Positions 43,107-50,887 of a stretch of DNA of 64,000 nt are shown here, in pieces. The first letter of the stretch is position 1. Each line of letters starts with the position of its first letter. This stretch comes from Chitinophagaceae bacterium. Its GTDB lineage: Bacteria; Bacteroidota; Bacteroidia; Chitinophagales; Chitinophagaceae. The notes below the pieces were generated by a model, which had not been told where the DNA came from, ran no database searches, and saw only the letters and a list, made by a program, of their open reading frames with translations. The DNA is taken from NCBI GenBank assembly GCA_024508725.1, contig JANINS010000003.1, positions 1,178,001 to 1,242,000 on the forward strand, written 5' to 3'. Both the position numbers and the translations under genes were made by a program.

Positions 43107-45167
43107 ATGCGGGTCTACAACCAAAGCAGGAGCAGAGTTATACAGTTGATTTTTATTGCAGTTTTTATTTTGATTATTGGGCAGCTGGTGAATCTCCAGT
43201 TGTTTAATGATAAGTACACAGAGCTGGCAATGAACAATGCAGTGTATAAGAAGATCGTTTATCCCAGCCGTGGCATCATCTTCGACAGGAACGGAAAAGC
43301 CATCCTTGACAATGTTGCTATGTTCGATCTTACGGTAACTCCCTTCCAGGTAAAAAATCTTGATACATCAACACTGTGTAACATTCTAAGGATTGATACT
43401 GCAGAGTTTCATAAAAGAATGATCACCGCATTGATCAAAAATGGTAAGTACAGGCCATCGGTTTTCGAAGGTTTAGTAAGTCCGCAGGTCCAGGCTCAGC
43501 TTGAAGAAAATATGTATCGCTTTCCCGGGTTCGATCTTTCAGAACGTCCTATCCGATCCTATCCTTTTAAAGCAGCCGCTCATATTTTAGGTTATGTGGG
43601 TGAAGTTGATTCAGCCATCATCAAACAATCGAATTATTTCTACCAGATGGGCGATTATGCAGGTCGGGCAGGGTTGGAAAAAACCTATGAACCTGTACTC
43701 ATGGGTCAACGTGGTATTAAATACCTGATCAAAGACAATAAGAACAGGATCCAGGGATCTTACGAGAGTGGCATGTTTGATACTTCTGCTATCGCCGGAA
43801 GGAATTTGTACACCAGCATCGATGTAAAAGTGCAGCAGCTTGCAGAGAAATTATTGAGTAATAAGATCGGAAGTGCTGTCGCTATCAACCCAAAAACAGG
43901 AGGCATTATTGCAATGGCCTCAGCTCCGGGTTATGATCCAAACCTCTTAACAGGTGCAGAGCGAAGAAGGAATTTTAGCAGGATGTTTCTTGATACTGCC
44001 AAGCCAATGTATAACAGGGCTATCAAAGGACAATATCCTCCTGGTTCAACATACAAACCTTTGGGTGGATTGATCGCTTTGGATGAAGGCCTTATCACAC
44101 CAAGCTTTGGCTATCCTTGTGGTGGTGCTTACTTTGGTTGTTCAAGACCGGTTCGTTGTACACACTCCGGCGGTGGACATGCCAGAGATCTTAGAGTTGC
44201 ACTGGCAAATTCATGTAACTCTTATTTCACGCATATTTTCAGAATGGCTTTGGATAACAAGGCATTCCCTAATCCTCAAGCCGGATATATCAAATGGAAA
44301 GAATACAATAATGCATTCGGGTTAGGTGTAAGAGTTGGAGTTGATTTACCAAGTGAGGATAAAGGAAACATTCCTGATACATCTAAATACAACCGTGATT
44401 TTGGTGGTTTTGCAAGATGGAATAGCTGTGGTTTACAAACCTTGGGCATTGGCCAGGATAGAATGACAGCTACTCCGTTGCAAATGGCTAATGCTATGTG
44501 CATCATTGCCAATAAAGGAAAATATTACCTGCCGCATTTTGTAGACAGTATCCAGAACGAAACAGATGCTGACACGGTATTTATGGCTAAATATCGGAAG
44601 TTGCATACGCCACTTCATATTCCTGATACATCTTTCAAGGAAGTGATCGATGGAATGCATGATGTAACAGTGTATGGTACGGCTCACTTCTTAAAAGTTC
44701 CGGGTTGGGAATATTGCGCCAAAACCGGTACAGCACAAAATCCACATGGAGAGAACCACTCTTGGTTCGTTGCTTTTGCACCGAAAGATGATCCAAAGAT
44801 CGCCGTTGCAGTTGTGGTAGAAAATGCCGGTTATGGATCTACATGGGGTGGCCCGATCGCTGCATTTATGATGGAACAATACCTGAATGACAGCATTACT
44901 ACCGAAAGAATGAAAGATGTAGAACGCATCTCAAAAGCAGACCTGATACCGAGAGCCATTAAACATTGGTATTACGTAAAAGATTCTCTGAAACAGGCGA
45001 AACAACGAGAAATCGACGAAAACACACCAGAGATCACCACCAAAACAGAAACTAAAGTAACTTTTGATCCTGAAGCTGAGCCAAACAAAAAACAGGATAG
45101 CGATACGGCAAGAAATATTCAACAACCCATGCTAAAACCAGACGATATCCGGCTGAAGAAAGACTAA
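43107..45167 (+). CDS. mrdA: Penicillin-binding protein 2
   Basis: A 686-residue class B PBP, the transpeptidase of cell elongation. The start at 43107 (MRVYNQSRSRVIQ) precedes the single N-terminal membrane anchor (about 11-31); a TTG 36 bases upstream is less likely. The dimerisation part has YPSRGIIFDRNGK and RSYPFKAAAHILGYVG. The penicillin-binding motifs are SxxK in PPGSTYKPLGG (Ser near 314), SxN in NSCNSYF, and KTGTAQNPHGENHSW. The C-terminal tail is charged (about 60 residues, Lys/Glu/Thr-rich). rodA starts 1 base after the stop, so the two are coupled. mreBCD genes are not adjacent. Confidence 0.93.
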   Translation: MRVYNQSRSRVIQLIFIAVFILIIGQLVNLQLFNDKYTELAMNNAVYKKIVYPSRGIIFDRNGKAILDNVAMFDLTVTPFQVKNLDTSTLCNILRIDTAEFHKRMITALIKNGKYRPSVFEGLVSPQVQAQLEENMYRFPGFDLSERPIRSYPFKAAAHILGYVGEVDSAIIKQSNYFYQMGDYAGRAGLEKTYEPVLMGQRGIKYLIKDNKNRIQGSYESGMFDTSAIAGRNLYTSIDVKVQQLAEKLLSNKIGSAVAINPKTGGIIAMASAPGYDPNLLTGAERRRNFSRMFLDTAKPMYNRAIKGQYPPGSTYKPLGGLIALDEGLITPSFGYPCGGAYFGCSRPVRCTHSGGGHARDLRVALANSCNSYFTHIFRMALDNKAFPNPQAGYIKWKEYNNAFGLGVRVGVDLPSEDKGNIPDTSKYNRDFGGFARWNSCGLQTLGIGQDRMTATPLQMANAMCIIANKGKYYLPHFVDSIQNETDADTVFMAKYRKLHTPLHIPDTSFKEVIDGMHDVTVYGTAHFLKVPGWEYCAKTGTAQNPHGENHSWFVAFAPKDDPKIAVAVVVENAGYGSTWGGPIAAFMMEQYLNDSITTERMKDVERISKADLIPRAIKHWYYVKDSLKQAKQREIDENTPEITTKTETKVTFDPEAEPNKKQDSDTARNIQQPMLKPDDIRLKKD

Positions 45168-45168
45168 C

Positions 45169-46515
45169 ATGAGCAGAAATCAAAACACAATATCGAAGGG
45201 AATTGACTGGAGTCTTGTTTGGTGTTATATAGCACTGGTAACGATCGGTATCTTCATGATCTTCGCTAATGAATATAGAGAAGGACAGAATTGGTTTGAA
45301 CCTATCCTCTCGCAAAAAACAGATTATGCCAAGCAAATACTTTGGGCTGGCATCTGTGCGGTATTGGCCACATTTATTTTATTAACCGATAGTAAGTTTT
45401 TTACTGCTACGGCCAACTTATTATATGCTTTTGGTTTATTGCTTTGTGTTGCTGCGATTGTTATCGGATCTGAAGTAAAAGGTTCTAAATCCTGGCTGGT
45501 ATTGGGTGGATTTCGCTTACAGCCATCAGAGTTAACCAAAGTGTTTACTGCTCTTGCCCTGGCGAAATTCATCAGCAGGCAGGAAACAGATTTCAGCCGA
45601 ACCAAATCGCAGATCATTGCTGCAGCAATTGCTATTTCACCAGCTATCATCACCATCCTGCAAAATGAAACAGGTCTTGCTTTGGTATACTTCAGTTTTT
45701 TCCTGGTGATGTACAGAGAAGGGTTACCGCCTTTTGTACTGATCGTGGGAGCTTCGTTAGGGGTGTTACTTATTTTATCGCTTTTATATCCTCCAAAAAC
45801 TTTGTTTATTGTTTTTACCATATTGGCTGTGGTAGTTTTATTCCTGCTACGCAGATTTTATCGCCGTAAAAGGATCATTTTACCATTGATCATTGCCTGC
45901 TGGGGATTTGCCATTGGTGTTTCGGTTTTTGCTGTTCCATATGTTATGGATAACGTGATGAAATCTTACCAGGTAGATCGGATATACAGCATGGTGGGAA
46001 GACAGTATTCACCAAAAGATCCTGTTAAAAGAGCCGAGATAGAAAAGAAACGTGCAGAGAACAAAGGGCAGAATGTAAGTGAGTATAATGTAATTCAATC
46101 AAAGATCGCTATTGGCTCTGGTGGATTGGTTGGAAAAGGATATTTAAAAGGTACACAAACACGATACGACTTTGTGCCTGAACAACGAACCGACTTTATC
46201 TTTTGCACCATTGGGGAAGGGTTTGGTTTTGTGGGATCCATTATCTTTTTAGGATTATACGCTTTCCTGCTTTTCAGGATCATATTCGTTGCAGAAAGAC
46301 AAAGAAGTACTTTTAGCCGTGTGTATGCTTATGGTGTAGCCAGTATCATTTTCATTCATATACTTATCAATATCTGTATGACCATTGGATTGGCTCCCGT
46401 GATCGGAATTCCTTTGCCATTGATCAGTTATGGAGGATCATCGCTACTCACCTTCACCATGCTCATCTTTATCCTTATAAGATTAGATGCCGACAGGCAG
46501 ATGGTTTTAAGATAG
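45169..46515 (+). CDS. rodA: Rod shape-determining protein RodA (SEDS glycosyltransferase)
   Basis: A 448-residue SEDS-family membrane protein. It polymerises lipid II in the elongation complex with PBP2, encoded just upstream. Landmarks are KGSKSWLVLGGFRLQPSELTK (SEDS signature), QNETGLALVYFSFFLVMYREG, the periplasmic loop with the conserved DFVPEQRTDFIF, and GIPLPLISYGGSSLL near the end. About ten spans are seen. The central loop (about 265-310) is longer and more charged than in the E. coli protein, as usual in Bacteroidota. A hairpin follows the gene. Confidence 0.93.
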   Translation: MSRNQNTISKGIDWSLVWCYIALVTIGIFMIFANEYREGQNWFEPILSQKTDYAKQILWAGICAVLATFILLTDSKFFTATANLLYAFGLLLCVAAIVIGSEVKGSKSWLVLGGFRLQPSELTKVFTALALAKFISRQETDFSRTKSQIIAAAIAISPAIITILQNETGLALVYFSFFLVMYREGLPPFVLIVGASLGVLLILSLLYPPKTLFIVFTILAVVVLFLLRRFYRRKRIILPLIIACWGFAIGVSVFAVPYVMDNVMKSYQVDRIYSMVGRQYSPKDPVKRAEIEKKRAENKGQNVSEYNVIQSKIAIGSGGLVGKGYLKGTQTRYDFVPEQRTDFIFCTIGEGFGFVGSIIFLGLYAFLLFRIIFVAERQRSTFSRVYAYGVASIIFIHILINICMTIGLAPVIGIPLPLISYGGSSLLTFTMLIFILIRLDADRQMVLR

Positions 46516-46543
46516 CCCTCCTAAATCCTCCCAATAGGGAGGA
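46516..46543 (+). other. Hairpin after rodA
   Basis: TCCTCCC, AATA, GGGAGGA is a perfect 7-bp stem at 46526-46543, preceded by CCCTCCTAAA. No T run follows, so it is not a classical terminator. Similar CTCCTAAATCCTCCC elements are common in Bacteroidota intergenic DNA (from memory). Confidence 0.6.
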
Positions 46544-46604
46544 CTATGAAGCGTTACATTTGCTGTGTTATTTACTAAATCAATTCTTTTTTAAGGGTTA
46601 GAAC

Positions 46605-47342
46605 ATGAAGATCATCCCACTATCGGAAGGCACTTTCACAATAGACAAGACAAAAGTTTTTGTTCCATTTGACACTGCTTCAGACGACCTGCAACAACGT
46701 CCTACGGGAAGTTTGTTGGTAGAAGTACAACCATTTGTAGTGATAACTTCTAAAGATGTATTATTGATAGATGCCGGGTTAGGATTTAGTACTAACGGAG
46801 AATTACAGATCCATCAGAATTTAAAAGTAAACAGCATTCAGCCTGAACAGATCACTAAAGTTTTGATGAGCCATTTGCATAAGGACCATGCCGGTGGCGT
46901 GAGTAAGAAAGATCGCTTGGGAAATTTTAGTCTTGCTTTTCCAAATGCCACTTATTATGTGCAGAAAAAAGAGATGGCTTTTGCAATGGATACAGGTTTT
47001 CCATCCTTTATGACAGAAGAGATCAGTGTGCTGCAAGGCTCTTCGAATGTAGTGTGGCTGGATGGTGATGGAGCAATAGACGGATATATCAAATATTGGC
47101 TTTCGTCAGGACATAGCCCATTTCACCAGGTGTTTTTGATTGAGGAAAATGGCGAGAAAGTTTTCTTTGGTGGAGATGAAGCGCCGCAACTCGGACAAAT
47201 GAAACGAAAGTTTGTTGCCAAATATGATTACGATGGTAAAAAAGCACAGGGACTAAGAGAAAAGTGGTGGGAAGAAGGAAGAAAAGAAGGTTGGAATTTT
47301 CTTTTTTATCATGACATTAAAACGCCAATGTTCGCTAATTAG
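46605..47342 (+). CDS. MBL-fold metal-dependent hydrolase
   Basis: A 245-residue soluble protein with the metallo-beta-lactamase fold. The metal site is HLHKDH (90-95, HxHxDH), with Asp56 in LLIDAGLG before it, His in SSGHSPFHQVFL and Asp in VFFGGDEAPQ. The layout resembles lactonase/AHL-lactonase-like and other small MBL hydrolases. The substrate is unknown. There is no signal peptide, so it is cytoplasmic. It is monocistronic, convergent with the GxxExxY gene. Confidence 0.85.
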   Translation: MKIIPLSEGTFTIDKTKVFVPFDTASDDLQQRPTGSLLVEVQPFVVITSKDVLLIDAGLGFSTNGELQIHQNLKVNSIQPEQITKVLMSHLHKDHAGGVSKKDRLGNFSLAFPNATYYVQKKEMAFAMDTGFPSFMTEEISVLQGSSNVVWLDGDGAIDGYIKYWLSSGHSPFHQVFLIEENGEKVFFGGDEAPQLGQMKRKFVAKYDYDGKKAQGLREKWWEEGRKEGWNFLFYHDIKTPMFAN

Positions 47343-47354
47343 AGCTAATGATCG

Positions 47355-47696
47355 CTAATAGGTACAAACAACTCTTTTGAAATCTAGTCGTTCTGATCCA
47401 AAGTTCAATATTATACCAAGCTGTATCTGTGATGCTTTCAAATAGTTGAGTGTTTGCCGGAAAGCTTCTGCATGAATGAAGGAAGTAGATTTAACTTCAA
47501 GTATAATAGCATTAAAAACAAAGTAGTCTGCTATAAAGGAATGAGGGAGGATTACATCTTCATACCTGATGTTAAATGAATGTTCTCTTGTATAAGGAAT
47601 ATTGCTTTTCTGAAGTTCTAGTTCAAGAGCATCTTTATATACAATCTCTTTAAAGCCCCTGCCAAGCTTATTGTGAATCTTCATTGCCAGACCCAC
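47355..47696 (-). CDS. GxxExxY protein (start uncertain)
   Basis: A 113-residue protein of the GxxExxY family: GRGFKEIVYKDALELEL holds the motif, with REHSFNIRYEDVILPHSFIADYFV and IILEVKSTSFI following, a compact restriction-endonuclease-like fold. Its function is not known. The only start codon in frame at the right place is the GTG at 47696. The frame stays open upstream with family-like residues (LILKDECFIIVGLAMKIH) but no ATG; possible starts there are ATT codons. The gene may use a rare start or may have lost its original one. Confidence 0.68.
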   Translation of the reverse strand: MGLAMKIHNKLGRGFKEIVYKDALELELQKSNIPYTREHSFNIRYEDVILPHSFIADYFVFNAIILEVKSTSFIHAEAFRQTLNYLKASQIQLGIILNFGSERLDFKRVVCTY

Positions 47697-47847
47697 AATA
47701 ATAAAACACTCATCTTTTAAAATGAGATCCCGGGAATTAAGAACATTAGCGCTGATTAGTTCAAATTAGCAAGAATTAGTGATATTAAAAAGCCAACCCT
47801 GTAAAGAGTCGGCCGTTGCTAACCTATGAAAAACACCTAGGTAATTT

Positions 47848-48249
47848 TTAATCTTGCGGCTGCTCATTTCTTGCAGCTTTGGGCCTGTTCTTAGCACGTT
47901 TCTGGATCTCTTTTCGCAACATCTCTTTAAAGTTCTTCTCCAGCACATATACTTTGTTCACCCTTGCATCATCATTCAATACCTTTTTAAACTCGGGCTT
48001 GTATTTTTTCCGGATGTTCAACGCCTTTTCTTCAAACACTAATTCATCTGATTTATTTTCCTGGCGTACTTTCTTCAGCTCCTCGAAATACTGGTTGTAA
48101 ACAGGCCAGAATTTTTCTGCTTCTTCTGATGTAAGGTTCAGTTCTTTTGTTGCATAAGCCACGAATATCGCCTGCACTTTGGGAGGTTGGGCGTTAGCGA
48201 AATAACTTAGTCCCACAATAAATGACAGGAGAAGTATAATTTTTTTCAT
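47848..48249 (-). CDS. Exported Spy-like helical protein
   Basis: A 133-residue exported protein (MKKIILLLSFIVGLSYFANAQ). The mature part is helical and charged, with LNLTSEEAEKFWPVYNQYFEELKK and KYKPEFKKVLNDDARVNKVYVLEKNFKEML. This is the pattern of Spy/CpxP-like periplasmic proteins that follow ECF sigma operons in Bacteroidota. It may chaperone or sense envelope damage; this is an inference. It is the last gene of a three-gene run with the sigma factor (49042) and the membrane protein (48260), 10 bases downstream of the latter. Confidence 0.72.
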   Translation of the reverse strand: MKKIILLLSFIVGLSYFANAQPPKVQAIFVAYATKELNLTSEEAEKFWPVYNQYFEELKKVRQENKSDELVFEEKALNIRKKYKPEFKKVLNDDARVNKVYVLEKNFKEMLRKEIQKRAKNRPKAARNEQPQD

Positions 48250-48259
48250 GATGATCAAT

Positions 48260-49006
48260 TTAGCTGCCACTGTTTTTGTTAGCAGGTTCGGCAGTTTCCT
48301 GTAAATATTCGTTGATGTCTTCTTCGGTAGTTGTGTTAATGAGTTGCTGTGGATCTACTTCTTCAGGCGCAACCGTATTAATAATGTAACCGGTGATCGG
48401 TGTTTCAGCCAGGTACTGATCGATCATCTGATCGTCTATCTTAGCCAGTTCCTGGTTCACGTCCATGTTAATAGCCGAATCGTAGGGAATGGTAGCAATC
48501 GCATCATCCGTTTTAGCCTGAGTTCTGCCGGTGTACAGGTAAGCTCCAACCATTAGGATGCCTGCCGTACAGGCTGCGATAGCATATTGCAGAACTCTTT
48601 TCGGCTTGCCAAGATTGAACACCTTTGCAGGTGGATTGGCAACTTTCAACGGAATAGTAACTTCAAGACTTTCGAAATATCCATCAGGTACCGAGTAAAC
48701 CGGCTTTTTACTGATGGTATTTAAAATGGGCGCCAGTTCATTCAATTCTTCTTCAACAGTTTGTTGCTGGTGTTTGATCTTGTTCAGAATACTATCAGCC
48801 AAACCATTGAAATATCCATCAGGAACAGTAAAAGGATTATTGGCAGTACCAAGATTAATATTCTCGATATTAATGCGATCCATAACCAATGTAGAAAATC
48901 CTTCAAAATAAGAGGCAGACACGGTAAAAGGATTTCCTTTCGGAAGGTTAGCAACGACCTCGCTGATCTCTCTGAGTTCCTGTAATATGGTTTCTTTATT
49001 TTCCAT
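48260..49006 (-). CDS. Single-span membrane protein with PFxVPDGYF repeats, probable anti-sigma partner
   Basis: A 248-residue protein. The cytoplasmic N-terminal part carries three copies of one short motif: NPFTVSASYFE (25-35), NPFTVPDGYFN (57-67) and KPVYSVPDGYFE (101-112). A membrane span lies at about 138-158 and an acidic periplasmic tail of about 90 residues follows. It lies 35 bases after the sigma-factor gene and before the Spy-like gene, the normal position for an anti-sigma factor. The function of the repeated motif is unknown. No classical zinc-finger anti-sigma domain is visible. Confidence 0.7.
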   Translation of the reverse strand: MENKETILQELREISEVVANLPKGNPFTVSASYFEGFSTLVMDRINIENINLGTANNPFTVPDGYFNGLADSILNKIKHQQQTVEEELNELAPILNTISKKPVYSVPDGYFESLEVTIPLKVANPPAKVFNLGKPKRVLQYAIAACTAGILMVGAYLYTGRTQAKTDDAIATIPYDSAINMDVNQELAKIDDQMIDQYLAETPITGYIINTVAPEEVDPQQLINTTTEEDINEYLQETAEPANKNSGS

Positions 49007-49041
49007 TAGCCGGATGTAAGACGTTTTTTGAGGCTCATCGT

Positions 49042-49587
49042 TTAATGGTTCCTGATAAACTCCTCTATTTTTTTAACTGCATGATGATAACTTGCCTTTA
49101 ACGCTCCTTCACTTGTTTCCAATACCCTGCTCATCTCTTCGTACGGCATCTCGTCATAATACCGAAGCGTAAATACAGCTCTTTGTTTTTCAGGCAATTG
49201 CTGGATGGCCAATTGCAACTTCCATTCAAGCTTCTGGGTATCAAACCCTTCATCGGCTTTGATTTTATTACTAAGACCCGCTTCTACTTCATCCATGCTT
49301 GCAGCCGATCTACGTTTCTGCTGGTCTAAAAAAGTAAGGCTTTCATTCGTAGCTATCCGATATAACCAGGTGTACAACTGGCTGTCTTCCCTGAAGTTTT
49401 CCAGTCCTTTCCAAACTTTTATAAAAACGTTTTGTAACACATCGTTTGCGTCATCATGGTCCACCACCATACGACGAACATGCCAGTACAGCTTTTCCTG
49501 GTACTTTTTAATGATAGCGGTAAAAGCTTTCTCCTTCGTCTCGGGCTGTTTAAATTGATGAAGCAGTTCCTTATCGTCTAAATGCAT
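49042..49587 (-). CDS. ECF RNA polymerase sigma factor
   Basis: A 181-residue sigma-70 family protein. Region 2 reads YQEKLYWHVRRMVVDHDDANDVLQNVFIKVWKGL; the -10-recognition part continues DSQLYTWLYRIATNESL. Region 4 is RYYDEMPYEEMSRVLETSEGALKASYHHAVKKI, a good helix-turn-helix. It is first in a run with the repeat-motif membrane protein and the Spy-like protein. This looks like an envelope-stress unit, inferred from the Spy-like gene. The upstream gap contains repeat copy 10. Confidence 0.9.
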   Translation of the reverse strand: MHLDDKELLHQFKQPETKEKAFTAIIKKYQEKLYWHVRRMVVDHDDANDVLQNVFIKVWKGLENFREDSQLYTWLYRIATNESLTFLDQQKRRSAASMDEVEAGLSNKIKADEGFDTQKLEWKLQLAIQQLPEKQRAVFTLRYYDEMPYEEMSRVLETSEGALKASYHHAVKKIEEFIRNH

Positions 49588-49680
49588 GCAAAGCTGTTAT
49601 GCGGTAAAAATAGGTATTAACTGCTACTACATAAGCAATTATACCGCCAGTTTGGGTTAAGAAGGAATTTGTGTTGACCG

Positions 49681-49745
49681 GCTTTTGTAGGCATGGCATC
49701 TTCGTTGTGTCACTCACTTCTACGTTCGAAACATTGATGAGCAAT
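49681..49745 (+). repeat. Dispersed intergenic repeat, copy 10 (GTG subfamily)
   Basis: Contains CTTCGTTGTGTCACTCACTT, then CTACGTTC and ATTGATGAGCA. It lies in the 207-bp gap upstream of the third sigma-factor gene, in inverted orientation to it. Confidence 0.75.
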
Positions 49746-49794
49746 AGTTTATTTTGAGTTGCACGAATGATCATCAGCGTTCATTCACGATTCA

Positions 49795-50352
49795 TCAGAT
49801 CATTTTTAGTTGCTTTTCACTTGAGCTTATCAGTTTTTCCAACCGGCTTGATCTTGTTTCTTCTTTCTTAGCACTCATGATCCAATGGATCATTGTACGT
49901 TGATACGATGCAGATTGAGCAGCAAAGAATTTCCATGCAGGCTTGTTAGCTTTAAATTGTTTTTGCAGTGGCATTGATAAAGTATCTGGCTCTTTCTCAT
50001 AACTGTATACTTCACTTTTCGCCTCTTTTCTCTGTTCGTATGCAGCCAAACCTGCGGCTTCCATCAAACCCTGTTTTTTTAATGTTTCTACTTTGGCAAT
50101 ATTGATGGCACTCCAGTTACTGCCAGTTCTTCTTGGTGTAAACCGGTTGGTATAACTATCTGCATCAACACTTTTACGAATGCCGTCTATCCATCCAAAG
50201 CACAGCGCAACATCAACAGCTTCACTCCAGGTCATAGAGGGCTTGCCGGTATGCACTTTCCAGAATCCCACCCAAAGCTCTTGTTGCTTCGCATGATTTT
50301 TCTTCAGCCATTTCCTAAATTCTGATGTGTTCTTAAAAAAGACAGGCGTCAT
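49795..50352 (-). CDS. YdeI/OmpD-associated family protein
   Basis: A 185-residue soluble protein. WLKKNHAKQQELWVGFWKVHTGKPSMTWSEAVDVALCFGWIDGIRK in the first 60 residues is the family's hallmark, with FTPRRTGSNWSAINIAKVETL next. The C-terminal half is a helical YdeI-type domain (ANKPAWKFFAAQSASYQRTMIHWIMSAKKEETRSSRLEKL). Family members are called bacteriocin-protection or OmpD-associated, but the mechanism is unclear. It lies 20 bases after the VOC protein gene on the same strand. Confidence 0.85.
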   Translation of the reverse strand: MTPVFFKNTSEFRKWLKKNHAKQQELWVGFWKVHTGKPSMTWSEAVDVALCFGWIDGIRKSVDADSYTNRFTPRRTGSNWSAINIAKVETLKKQGLMEAAGLAAYEQRKEAKSEVYSYEKEPDTLSMPLQKQFKANKPAWKFFAAQSASYQRTMIHWIMSAKKEETRSSRLEKLISSSEKQLKMI

Positions 50353-50372
50353 AATAATGAGTTGAAGTAATC

Positions 50373-50786
50373 TTAACTAATCAATCCTTTATTATTAGAA
50401 TTGGGTTGAACAAGATCCCAAAGATTTCCATAAATATCCTGGAAAACGGCTACGGCACCATAATCAAATTGCTGTGGTGGTCTTACAAAATTGATGTTAC
50501 GGCTTTTTAATTTCTCGTAATCCCTATTGAGATCATCCGTAAAAAGAAATAAGAAAACTCTTCCGCCTGATTGATTACCTATTGCTCCGGATTGTTGATC
50601 ATTTGATGCTTTTGCTAATAGCAAAGAACACTCTTTAGCACCTTTAGGAGCAACGAGAACCCAACGTTTTTCTTCACTGAGTTGTGTGTCTTCCAACAAA
50701 TCAAAATCAAGTTGCGTGGTGTAGAAGTCGATAGCTTTATCGTAATCATCTACCACTAATGCAATATGTGCAATGCGTTGGTACAT
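50373..50786 (-). CDS. VOC family (glyoxalase/bleomycin-resistance-like) protein
   Basis: A 137-residue protein with two beta-alpha-beta-beta-beta modules. MYQRIAHIALVVDDYDKAIDFYTTQLDFDLL is the first, with metal-ligand candidate His7; GGRVFLFLFTDDLNRDYEKLKSRNINFVRPPQQFDYGAVAVFQDIYGNLWDLVQ is the second, with Glu or Asp candidates in FQDIYGNLWDL. The reaction is unknown; many such proteins bind or modify small toxic metabolites. It is upstream of the YdeI-like gene and probably co-transcribed. Confidence 0.85.
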   Translation of the reverse strand: MYQRIAHIALVVDDYDKAIDFYTTQLDFDLLEDTQLSEEKRWVLVAPKGAKECSLLLAKASNDQQSGAIGNQSGGRVFLFLFTDDLNRDYEKLKSRNINFVRPPQQFDYGAVAVFQDIYGNLWDLVQPNSNNKGLIS

Positions 50787-50839
50787 ACAATTAAGTTAGT
50801 CATTATCTTTTTCAAATCACGAGACAAACCTCGTGTAAC

Positions 50840-50863
50840 AAAAAACGGCTCATAGAGCCGTTT
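50840..50863 (-). terminator. Terminator of the transketolase gene
   Basis: AAACGGCTCATAGAGCCGTTT: a stem of about 8 bp between the VOC gene and the stop of the transketolase gene. On the minus strand the hairpin is followed by TTTTTGTTA. Confidence 0.8.
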
Positions 50864-50887
50864 GTATTTTATAATGATCAGATCTCA

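Noticed and set aside
47790-47830. Possible hairpin (AAAAAGCCAACC...GGCCGTTGCT) near the GxxExxY gene
   Set aside because: The arms pair poorly (several mismatches), so no terminator is claimed.
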